A DNA stretch of 64,000 nucleotides. It comes from Methylorubrum rhodinum. Its GTDB lineage: Bacteria; Pseudomonadota; Alphaproteobacteria; Rhizobiales; Beijerinckiaceae. The notes beneath the pieces are model-generated. The model saw only the letters and a list, made by a program, of their open reading frames with translations. It had not been told where the DNA came from and ran no database searches. This document shows positions 8,655 to 16,003 of this stretch, one piece after another. A program made the position numbers and the translations under genes. Each line of letters opens with the position of its first letter. Within the stretch, counting starts at the first letter, position 1. The DNA lies in the NCBI RefSeq assembly GCF_014199935.1, contig NZ_JACHOP010000024.1, positions 22,078 to 86,077 of the forward strand. Reading direction: 5' to 3'.

Positions 8655-9560
8655 ATGGGACGGATGAATCCGAGCCACCCGGAGCCCGATTCCAGGGCCG
8701 ACCTGATCTCCTATCTCGACTTCCACGTCGAGGCGGGCGTCGACGCGGCCCTGGACGAGGCGCCGCACGACCGCTTCGGCGAGGCCGAGGCCACTCCGCA
8801 GCGGGAGCCGGCCCCGCGCCGCGCCGCGGCGCCCGCGCCCGCACGGGACGAGGCGCCGGGGGACGACCGCTTCCGGCGCGAGCTGCCGAGCCGTGAGGCC
8901 CCGCCCAAGGAACCGCCGCGCACCTACGGCAACGCCGCCTCCGCCAAGCCCAATGAGGCCGCCGACGACGCGCGGGCGCGGGCCGCGCAGATGCAGAGCC
9001 TGGACGAGTTGGAGGCGCTGCTGCGCGGCTTCGAGGGCTGCGGCCTGCGCTTCACCGCCAAGAACCTCGTCTTCGCCGACGGCAATCCGGGGGCGCGGGT
9101 GATGTTCGTCGGCGAGGCGCCCGGCGCCGACGAGGACCGGATCGGCAAGCCGTTCATGGGCCGCTCGGGCCAGCTCCTCGACCGGATGATGGCGGCGATC
9201 GGCCTCGACCGGACGAGGGCCTACATCACCAACGTCGTGCCCTGGCGCCCGCCGGGCAACCGCAATCCGACCCCGCAGGAGATCTCGATCTGCCGGCCGT
9301 TCATCGAGCGGCAGATCGAACTCGCCAACCCCGAACTCCTCGTCTGCCTCGGCGCCCCGGCGACGCAGACGCTCACCGGCACCAAGGACGGCATCCTCAA
9401 GGCACGCGGGCGGTTCTACCCCTACACCTTGCGCGACGGGCGCGAGATCCGGGCGCTCGCCACCCTCCACCCGGCCTACCTGCTGCGCCAGCCGGTGCAG
9501 AAGCGCCTCGCGTGGCGCGACTTCCGCATGCTCAAGGCAGCCCTCGACGCGGGCCGGTAG
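8655..9560 (+). CDS. Uracil-DNA glycosylase family 4-like protein lacking two cluster cysteines
   Basis: 301 aa: about 110 residues of acidic, Pro/Ala-rich leader, then a UDG fold. Motif A is FVGEAPGADEDRIGKPF (about 152-168) and the second motif is HPAYLLR near the C-terminus, as in family 4. Canonical family-4 enzymes hold a 4Fe-4S cluster with four cysteines. Here only C129 (FEGCGLRF) and the Cys in EISICRPF remain; the usual Cys before RPPGNR is Trp (VVPWRPPGNR), and the first pair is reduced to one. It therefore probably lacks the cluster. Start at 8655 or the in-frame ATG at 8664. Confidence 0.85.
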   Translation: MGRMNPSHPEPDSRADLISYLDFHVEAGVDAALDEAPHDRFGEAEATPQREPAPRRAAAPAPARDEAPGDDRFRRELPSREAPPKEPPRTYGNAASAKPNEAADDARARAAQMQSLDELEALLRGFEGCGLRFTAKNLVFADGNPGARVMFVGEAPGADEDRIGKPFMGRSGQLLDRMMAAIGLDRTRAYITNVVPWRPPGNRNPTPQEISICRPFIERQIELANPELLVCLGAPATQTLTGTKDGILKARGRFYPYTLRDGREIRALATLHPAYLLRQPVQKRLAWRDFRMLKAALDAGR

Positions 9561-9644
9561 AGCCGGTTAAGCGGAACCGTCCCGTCCGCGGATTCATTCT
9601 ACAGGGCAGCCGCGCCCGCGGGCGAAGAGGGTTAGGGGAGCGCC

Positions 9645-10556
9645 ATGCGCTGGGATGACTTTCGCGCCTCCGACAACGTCGAGGACCGGCGCGGCGAGGG
9701 CGGCGGAGGCGGCGGCTTCGGCTTCCCCGGCGGCGGCGCGGGGGGGCTCGGCATCGGCGCCATCGTCATCGTGCTGCTGATCTCCTGGGTCACCGGCATC
9801 AACCCGGCGATCCTGATGGGCGGCGCCGAGCAGATCACCGGCGGCGGGCGCCAGCGCGAGGAGCGCGTCGATCCCGAGACGCAGGCCAAGCGCCGTCAGG
9901 CGCCGACCGACCAGACCGGCCAGTTCGCGGCCAAGATCCTCGGCAACACCGAGGACGTCTGGAAGGAGATTTTGCCGAACCAGACCGGGCGGCAATACAC
10001 GCCCACCACGATGGTGCTCTACCAGGGCGGCACCCGTTCTGGCTGCGGCCAGGCCCAGGCCGCGATGGGGCCGTTCTACTGCCCGCTCGACAAGAAGGTC
10101 TATCTCGACACGAGCTTCTTCAAGGAGATGCAGCAGAAGTTCGGCGTGAAGGGCGACTTCGCCTACGCCTACGTCATCGCCCATGAGGTCGGCCACCACG
10201 TGCAGGACGTGCTCGGCATCCTCGGCAAGGTCGACAGCCGCAAGCAGTCGGCGGGCAGCGAGCGCGAGGCCAACCAACTCTCCGTGCGCGTCGAGCTGAT
10301 GGCCGATTGCCTCGCGGGCGTCTGGGCCAAGAACTCCAACGACCGCTGGAACTCCCTCGACCAGGGCGACATCCAGGAGGCCCTGAACGCGGCGAGCGCC
10401 ATCGGCGACGACAAGCTGCAGGAGAAGGCGCAGGGCTACGCCGTGCCCGACAGCTTCACCCACGGCTCCTCCGAGCAGCGGATGCGCTGGTTCATGACCG
10501 GCTACAAGAGCGGACAGACCAAGTCCTGCGACACGTTCCGGGCGGCGCGGAACTGA
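9645..10556 (+). CDS. ypfJ: YpfJ-family neutral zinc metallopeptidase
   Basis: 303 aa. A Gly-rich N-terminus leads into one transmembrane helix (IGAIVIVLLISWVTG, about 37-51), and the zinc peptidase domain (PF04228 type) follows, probably in the periplasm. The active-site helix is AYVIAHEVGHHVQDVLG, with His180, Glu181 and His184. The third ligand is probably the Glu in VELMADCLAG. SGCGQAQAAMGPFYCP and the C-terminal HGSSEQRMRWF are family signatures. The physiological substrate is unknown. Confidence 0.92.
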   Translation: MRWDDFRASDNVEDRRGEGGGGGGFGFPGGGAGGLGIGAIVIVLLISWVTGINPAILMGGAEQITGGGRQREERVDPETQAKRRQAPTDQTGQFAAKILGNTEDVWKEILPNQTGRQYTPTTMVLYQGGTRSGCGQAQAAMGPFYCPLDKKVYLDTSFFKEMQQKFGVKGDFAYAYVIAHEVGHHVQDVLGILGKVDSRKQSAGSEREANQLSVRVELMADCLAGVWAKNSNDRWNSLDQGDIQEALNAASAIGDDKLQEKAQGYAVPDSFTHGSSEQRMRWFMTGYKSGQTKSCDTFRAARN

Positions 10557-10780
10557 GTTTTTTCGGATTCTCGGAGGAGGGATACCCCTGAGCATCGGCC
10601 TCCTGCGGCAAGCCACGGGACTCCGTGAACAGAGCTTGGGCCGGAGCGCAGCTCGACGCCCAGGCTCGGGGTATACCGCGATGACGGTGAAGTGGGCGAG
10701 ATGCGCTCCGAAGATCGACGGCCGGCCGCGACGTTGGCAAGACTGACGGATGCCCACATTCCACCCATGGGTCCCTGGGC

Positions 10781-11254
10781 ATGAAAGCTGTCCTGCCGTG
10801 GCTGGTACGGGCGCTCGCCATCGTCGGGCTCTGCGGGTTGTCGCTCGTCGGCGTCTTCTTCGTCCTGTCGCGTGGCTGGCCCGTCATACCGGATGAAAGC
10901 CATTTCGGGCCGCCCATCGTTTCACCTGCGGGAACGCACAAGGCGATCGTGATCTCGCACGAGGGAGACGGTTGGCTCTCACGGTATTGCTACAGAAGTG
11001 TCGTCGTTCTCGCAGCCGACGTCTCACCGGAGCAAGATCGATCGGGTGATGCCGTCGTCTTCGAGGGTCCTTGCGACAACTTCTCGCCATCCGGTGCCCG
11101 GGTGGAGGCGTCACCGAGGGTCGAGTGGATGTCGTCAGACGGGCTCCTGATCAGCTTTTCCATCCAGACGACGGTCATGCGCGCCAGCACCGTCAAGCTC
11201 CGCAAGCAGGACGAGAGTGGTTCGATCCGCGTCAGGTTCGAAGTGCGTGATTGA
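10781..11254 (+). CDS. Hypothetical membrane-anchored protein
   Basis: 157 aa. One N-terminal hydrophobic helix (VRALAIVGLCGLSLVGVFFV) precedes a globular part rich in beta-strand-like segments, with two Cys (SRYCYRSVVV and FEGPCDNF) that could form a disulfide outside the membrane. Base composition is somewhat less GC-rich than the neighbours. No recognisable family. It lies alone between ypfJ and a broken antitoxin-like gene. Confidence 0.6.
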   Translation: MKAVLPWLVRALAIVGLCGLSLVGVFFVLSRGWPVIPDESHFGPPIVSPAGTHKAIVISHEGDGWLSRYCYRSVVVLAADVSPEQDRSGDAVVFEGPCDNFSPSGARVEASPRVEWMSSDGLLISFSIQTTVMRASTVKLRKQDESGSIRVRFEVRD

Positions 11255-11290
11255 CCGATAGGAAGGGCATCGGGTCACGACCGCTCCCGA

Positions 11291-11552
11291 TCGAACGCCT
11301 GAGGCCTTCTGCGCCGTGCGCAGGATGCCGAACAGGTGGGTCGCGCTCGGATCGCCGTCGGGGCCGAGCCTGCGCATCACGCCGTTCGAAGCCGATCGTG
11401 GCGTCGATGGAATCGTGCAGGACCGCCTTGCCGGTCTCGATCTCGCCCGCCAGGAACCGATCGACCGCCTCGGCGAGCAGCGCGTCGCAGAATGCGGGGT
11501 CGCGCTGCGCCCGCGCCGTCACGGTCTCCTTGGGGCTGCGGGTCAGGGTCAT
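11291..11552 (-). pseudogene. Frameshifted antitoxin-like HTH gene (addiction-module antidote type)
   Basis: The ATG at 11552 opens TLTRSPKETVTARAQRDPAF, LLAEAVDRFLAGEIETGKAV and SIDATIGFER. This is the N-terminal half of small HTH addiction-module antidote proteins known to me from alphaproteobacteria. After GFER (around 11385) the frame turns into Arg-rich nonsense. The expected C-terminal half, MRRLGPDGDPSATHLFGILR, continues in a different minus-strand frame from about 11377. About a dozen residues of the HTH are absent at the junction, so a deletion that also shifts the frame fits best. No partner toxin is adjacent. The downstream edge is approximate. Confidence 0.65.
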
Positions 11553-11590
11553 CTCACCCGCGCTGGTTCGGCGATGTCCCGCGAACAGCC

Positions 11591-12337
11591 CTACTCCACC
11601 CGCATCCACCCCTGCGGCATCAGCCGTTCCTGCGGCCGGAACTTGGCCTTGTAGTCCATCTTGCGGGAGCCATCGACCCAGTAGCCGAGATAGAGATACG
11701 GCAGGCCGAGCGCGCGGGCGCGGCGGATGTGGTCGAGGATCATGTAGGTGCCCAGCGACCGGTCGGCGGCCTGGGGATCGTAGAACGAGTAGACCATCGA
11801 CAGGCCGTCGGCGAGCACGTCGGTGAGGCAGACGGCGACCGGCGCGCCGATGCCGCGGCCGTGGATCGCGCTGTCGGGGCCGCGCTCGCGGTAGACCACG
11901 AGATGGGTGTCGACGTGGCTGTCCTCGATCATCATGGCGTAGTCGAGCACGGTCATGTCGACCATGCCGCCGTCGCCGTGGCGGGCGTCGAGGTAGCGGC
12001 GGAACAGGGCGTATTGCTCCGAGGCCGGGCGGTTGGGCTCGGGCGTGCCGATCAGCCCGGCGTTGCGCTGCATCACCCGGCGCTGGCTGCCGGTGATGGC
12101 GAAATCCGCCACCACCACCCGCACCGAGACGCAGGCCCGGCAGGTCTCGCAGGCCGGGCGGTAGGCGATTGTCTGCGAGCGGCGGAAGCCGCCCTGGGTC
12201 AGGATCTCGTTGAGGTCGCGGGCGCGGCGCCCGACGAGGTGGGTGAACACCTTCCGCTCCTCCTGGCCCGGCAGGTAGGGGCAGGGGGACGGGGCCGTGA
12301 GGTAGAATTGCGGGGTGTCGCGGGGGTGGCTGGTCAC
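11591..12337 (-). CDS. bpt: Aspartate/glutamate leucyltransferase (Bpt, N-end rule)
   Basis: 248 aa, the usual size. It transfers leucine from Leu-tRNA to N-terminal Asp or Glu of proteins and so marks them for ClpAP degradation. The N-terminal ATE domain shows FYLTAPSPCPYLPGQEERKV and the cysteine cluster YRPACETCRACVSVRV. The C-terminal GNAT-like part has YSFYDPQAADRSLGTYMILD and YLGYWVDGSRKMDYKAKFRP. The frame is open for 96 more codons upstream, but homologues begin at TSHPRDTPQFYL, so GTG at 12337 is the start. Confidence 0.92.
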   Translation of the reverse strand: MTSHPRDTPQFYLTAPSPCPYLPGQEERKVFTHLVGRRARDLNEILTQGGFRRSQTIAYRPACETCRACVSVRVVVADFAITGSQRRVMQRNAGLIGTPEPNRPASEQYALFRRYLDARHGDGGMVDMTVLDYAMMIEDSHVDTHLVVYRERGPDSAIHGRGIGAPVAVCLTDVLADGLSMVYSFYDPQAADRSLGTYMILDHIRRARALGLPYLYLGYWVDGSRKMDYKAKFRPQERLMPQGWMRVE

Positions 12338-13242
12338 GCTGGAAAGGCTCGCCCTCGGGGCCGGCGGCGCGGGCGACCGCACCGCCGAGGTCCAGTGTAG
12401 CGGGATCGCGGCGGCGCTCAACCGGGATGATGCGCCGGGACCGGCCAATCCGCACATCCTGCAAGGATGCCGCAGGCGCAGGGAGCCCCCCTCCCCTCGC
12501 CGCTCCGCCGCTGCGCCCGCGCCGAAACCCCGGCGCGGCGCGCGTCGGGTGGGGCCGCCCATGGCCCGGAAGGGGTGACGCGGGATGCCGGGAAACCCCG
12601 GCAGACCAAGCGCTTGTGTCTTCAAAAGATCCGGTTTCCCGGCATCCCGCGGACGGGTGTCGCTTTCGCGTCCCGAGCCGATTTTTCGTCGCGGTGGTAC
12701 GACGGGGCTCGACCCTGCGGAGGGGCGTTTCCGGGTCGGTGGTGACCCCCGGGTTGCCCACTCCCCCTTGTCATGGACGGACCGCCTCGTAGTGGACGCC
12801 GCCGCAGATCACGCCTCCGAACCCAGACCGAGGTCACGAAGCGGGCATTTCCTCCCGAACCGCGCACCCTGGCACGTCTTGCGCGCCCCGCTCCGAGTCC
12901 GGCGTGTCGCCGAGCCCGACGCCCGGAGCGAGGAGACCGAATCCCCACCGCAGGCACCGCCCCCACCCCCCGACTTGAACGCCCCGGTCGGTCACCGGAG
13001 CGCTCCCCCGTGCGGGTGGTGGGTGCTGGGAGAGTTGGCACATTATAGGAATTTTGTCAAGAATCTTTCGCAAGATTATGATTTCGAAGCAGCACACCGA
13101 ATGACCAGTAACTTGGCAATGCGCAGTTTTGCCGTTTGAAGATTTGGCTGTCTGTTTCAAGCTTTGTAGTAGCGTTGCTTTGTATGTAGTAAATTTGGCT
13201 CAACACTTCGTAAATTTTGTTTAACTTAAAGTATAATTTTTC
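12338..13242. other. 905-base gene-free stretch
   Basis: No frame here looks like protein; the open frames are Arg/Pro-rich shadows. The first part (to about 13030) is GC-rich and holds the 18-base inverted repeat described separately. From about 13030 composition drops sharply to AT-rich sequence that continues into the island gene at 13243. I looked for RNase P, tmRNA and SRP-like cores and recognised none, but a noncoding RNA cannot be excluded. Confidence 0.5.
12580..12650. repeat. 18-base perfect inverted repeat upstream of bpt
   Basis: The arms GCGGGATGCCGGGAAACC (12580-12597) and its exact complement (12633-12650) are separated by 35 bases that include the small palindrome CAAGCGCTTG (12607-12616). 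There is no T-run after either arm, so a simple intrinsic terminator is not clear. It may be a dispersed repeat or part of a leader RNA. Confidence 0.7.
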
Positions 13243-14274
13243 TCACACTGAGCCGTGTGCCGCTTCGTAAATCACGGAACGCATTGCTGATTTTTCGCGC
13301 TCGAAGTTGCTCATGATTATACGAAATGTTTTATAATCGTGCTTTTGATCGTCGCTCATTCCATCAAAATTAAATTTCCAGTTTTGACTTTTGTATAAGT
13401 CTGGATTTATGCCAAATATCTGGCTTTTGGCGCCACCATAATATCCAGCGTGGCGACAGTTTAGATTGATGCGTGATTTCAATCTATCAAACTCAGAAGC
13501 CCAATCTTGCCATTGACCATAAATTTCTGACTTGCTTAAAGGGTCTGTAAGGCGCTCTGCAATTCTATCAATTTCTTCTACGCCCGCATCAAAATATTTC
13601 AGATCATCTTTTGCTCTCAAAATATACATTATATCTTTCTTGAGTTTTACATGATCTTCATTTAGGGTCACCACATCGGAGCGAAGCACTGATATGTTGA
13701 CATTTAATTCCTTGTGAGTTTTGATTAAATCATCATGAGTTGCCTTTATTTTATTGCTTAACATAGTAATTTTTTCAGTGATGTTATGATTCAAGCTTTC
13801 TGATGTCGTCGCCGCAGATATCAAATCCGACGTGTTGTATCCAAGAGATTTTGCTATTAGTAGCATGTGAGTTTCTATACGACTTATGTCGTGGTCAAGC
13901 TGATTCATCTTTTCTAGTGCTAAGTAGTCAATGTTATGTTGTAGATTTTTGAAATTCTCTGCCGCTTGAATGTATGTGTCGCTATTTTGGTGATTAGTAG
14001 AAGAATTTATTAATATAGGATTGGTATATTTAAAAGGTCTAATAGCCCTGTAAGCGAATGCAGCAGCGCTGGAAGCTAGTGCGACGAGGCATATAGTTCC
14101 GATGCTTACAAAGACGACCGCCCCCCAACCATGCTGCATCACTAAATCGATTGATGAGGCTGCCCATGTGAGGAAAGCGCCTCCCCCAATGAGAGGAACA
14201 GCAACCGTAACTAGCGATGTCCAGTCGGCGATGTTGCCAACGGTTGGCGATCGAAAGAGGCGACGAAGAAACAT
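13243..14274 (-). CDS. Orphan membrane protein with coiled coil, in an AT-rich island
   Basis: 343 aa. Two hydrophobic segments lie near the N-terminus (WTSLVTVAVPLIGGGAFLTW and AVVFVSIGTICLVALASSAA). They are followed by about 150 residues of heptad-like, Asn/Ile/Lys-rich helix (for example HDISRIETHMLLIAKSLGYN), then a Trp/Tyr-rich C-terminal region (IYGQWQDWASEFDRLK). Codon use is strongly AT-biased, unlike anything else in the window, which points to recent acquisition. No family recognised. The architecture would suit a membrane-tethered sensor or effector, but that is speculation. Confidence 0.8.
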   Translation of the reverse strand: MFLRRLFRSPTVGNIADWTSLVTVAVPLIGGGAFLTWAASSIDLVMQHGWGAVVFVSIGTICLVALASSAAAFAYRAIRPFKYTNPILINSSTNHQNSDTYIQAAENFKNLQHNIDYLALEKMNQLDHDISRIETHMLLIAKSLGYNTSDLISAATTSESLNHNITEKITMLSNKIKATHDDLIKTHKELNVNISVLRSDVVTLNEDHVKLKKDIMYILRAKDDLKYFDAGVEEIDRIAERLTDPLSKSEIYGQWQDWASEFDRLKSRINLNCRHAGYYGGAKSQIFGINPDLYKSQNWKFNFDGMSDDQKHDYKTFRIIMSNFEREKSAMRSVIYEAAHGSV

Positions 14275-14427
14275 TTTCGTAGAATAACATGCCAGCCTTG
14301 CCCGATGGTAGTCGGGTGCAATGCGTTGCGACGGTTTGGTGCGCCTTATCGACTGAAACTAAACACCCAAGGGAAATTTCGAAGATCGCGAAGTTAAGCC
14401 TAAAGTAGCTGGGGCGAATCTCCGACG

Positions 14428-14898
14428 CTATTGTACCCGCCCACTCGACCCCGCTGCCATCCGCACCCCCCGCCCCGCCAACAAAATCTCCCCCAAGAAC
14501 GCCAGAATCGCCCCGATCGTACACCCCAGCGCCAACCCAAAACACACGAACAGCACCGACGCCGCCGAGCCCTCGCGCAGCGCCCCCACGAACAGGGTCA
14601 GCACCGCGATGCCGGTCAGCACGCCGCCGAGGCTCGCCAGGATCACGGCGAGGTCGAGGAGGAGCGAGCGGCGGCGGAGATGGGCGAGGCGGCGGGTGAG
14701 GGCGGCGGCCTCGTCGGGGCCGGCGCCGATCAGGTCGGCGCGGAGCTTGTCCACCTTGTCGGCCACGCGGCCGAGGCGGGTCGAGAACACGTTGAGGAGG
14801 GTCGCCAGCGCCGAGAGCAGGAAGGCGGGGGCGAGCGCCACCTGGATGATGTGGGCGATGGTGTCGGGGTTGCCCGCCTCGGGCGGGAGCGGGAACAC
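14428..14898 (-). CDS. DUF2721 membrane protein
   Basis: 156 aa. Three hydrophobic segments are visible (IIQVALAPAFLLSALATLLN, LLLDLAVILASLGGVLTGIA and SVLFVCFGLALGCTIGAILA), with the conserved basic region VFSTRLGRVADKVDKLRADL between the first two, as in DUF2721. Function unknown. The GTG at 14898 lies five bases after the stop of the LAB_N gene, so it is the last cistron of the glycosylation operon. The frame is open further upstream, but that part overlaps the previous gene. Confidence 0.75.
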   Translation of the reverse strand: MFPLPPEAGNPDTIAHIIQVALAPAFLLSALATLLNVFSTRLGRVADKVDKLRADLIGAGPDEAAALTRRLAHLRRRSLLLDLAVILASLGGVLTGIAVLTLFVGALREGSAASVLFVCFGLALGCTIGAILAFLGEILLAGRGVRMAAGSSGRVQ

Positions 14899-14903
14899 GG
14901 CCC

Positions 14904-15251
14904 TCAGGCCTTCACGCCCATCTTGGCGGCTTTGGCACGGCGTCGTTCGCGAAAGATCAGGACGAGGTTGCGCACGTAGATCACCGTCGAGAGGCCCTGG
15001 CCGATGATGATGACGGGCTCGCGCCGGACGAAGCCGTAGACCAGGGTCATGATCCCGCCGACGATCGACAGGAACCAGAACGAGAGCGGCATCACACTCT
15101 TGCCCGCCCGCTCGCTCGCCCACCATTGCAGGATGAAGCGCGAGCCGAACACGAGCTGCGCGCCGACGCCGAACACCAGCCAGAAATCGAAGCGGGTGAC
15201 GAACACGTCGTAGAAATAGGCCGGGAGATCCTCGGCGAGCTGGATCAGCAT
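14904..15251 (-). CDS. Lipid A biosynthesis N-terminal domain (LAB_N) membrane protein
   Basis: 115 aa. Three to four transmembrane segments carry the LAB_N signature VGAQLVFGSRFILQWWASER, then SVMPLSFWFLSIVGGIMTLV and IIIGQGLSTVIYVRNLVLIF. Stand-alone LAB_N proteins often sit beside polyprenyl-phosphate glycosyltransferases, where a flippase-like or accessory role has been proposed. The ATG at 15251 overlaps the end of the upstream GT2 gene by seven bases. Confidence 0.85.
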   Translation of the reverse strand: MLIQLAEDLPAYFYDVFVTRFDFWLVFGVGAQLVFGSRFILQWWASERAGKSVMPLSFWFLSIVGGIMTLVYGFVRREPVIIIGQGLSTVIYVRNLVLIFRERRRAKAAKMGVKA

Positions 15252-16003
15252 GGACTCGAGCCTTCGCGCTCTTCCTCTGAGGCCGGCGGCGCCGGGCGCC
15301 GCCGCCGGATCAGCCACCACACGCCGGCCATGTCGAGGAGCCCGACCCAGAGCCGGTCGAACATCCCGTACTTCGAGCGGCCGGTGAAGCGCGGCCGGTC
15401 GATCACGTCGCGGTGGACGACGGCAAACCCCTCGCGGGTGACCAGCGCGGGCATGAAGCGGTGCAGCGCATCGAAATACGGCAGGCCGAGATAGACCTCG
15501 CGGCGAAACACCTTGAGGCCGCAGCCGGTGTCGCGGGTGGCGTCCTTCAGGATTTTTCCGCGCACGCCGTTGGCGACCTTGGACTGGAACCGCTTCCAGC
15601 GCCCTTTCCGCCCGACGCGCTGGCCCTGGGCGAGGCCGACGCGCGCGCCGCCCTCGACGAGGGCGCCGTACAGCGCCGGGATGAAGGCCGGATCGTTCTG
15701 GCCGTCGCCGTCCAGCGTCGCGATCACGGGCGCGCGGGCGCGCAGCACGCCGCTGCGCACCGCCGCGCTCTGGCCGCCGCTGCGATCGTGCCGGACGATC
15801 CGCAGCCACGGGTGGGTCTGCCGCGCCAGCACCAGGGCGGCCTGCGTCCCGTCGGTCGAGCCGTCGTCGACGTAGAGAACCTCGAACGGGCTCAAGGGCT
15901 CGCAGGCGCGGCCGATCTCGGCGACCAGCGCGGCGATGTTGCCGGCCTCGTTCTTGACCGGCACGACGACCGAGAGGCGCAAGGGGGTCTGGGTGTCGCT
16001 CAT
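15245..16003 (-). CDS. Family 2 glycosyltransferase, polyprenyl-phosphate sugar synthase type
   Basis: 252 aa. The GT2 fold is clear: LSVVVPVKNEAGNIAALVAE, EVLYVDDGSTDGT, and the metal-binding ATLDGDGQNDP. It resembles DPM1/ArnC-type enzymes that load a sugar on a polyprenyl phosphate. A single hydrophobic stretch (LWVGLLDMAGVWWLI) lies near the C-terminus. The ATG overlaps the stop of the upstream ArnT-like gene (ATGA), and its own stop overlaps the LAB_N start. Donor sugar unknown. Confidence 0.88.
   Translation of the reverse strand: MSDTQTPLRLSVVVPVKNEAGNIAALVAEIGRACEPLSPFEVLYVDDGSTDGTQAALVLARQTHPWLRIVRHDRSGGQSAAVRSGVLRARAPVIATLDGDGQNDPAFIPALYGALVEGGARVGLAQGQRVGRKGRWKRFQSKVANGVRGKILKDATRDTGCGLKVFRREVYLGLPYFDALHRFMPALVTREGFAVVHRDVIDRPRFTGRSKYGMFDRLWVGLLDMAGVWWLIRRRRPAPPASEEEREGSSPC

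Noticed and set aside
12419..13160. Several short open frames on both strands in the gene-free stretch
   Set aside because: All are Arg/Pro/Ala-rich, lack ribosome sites and overlap each other; none resembles a protein.
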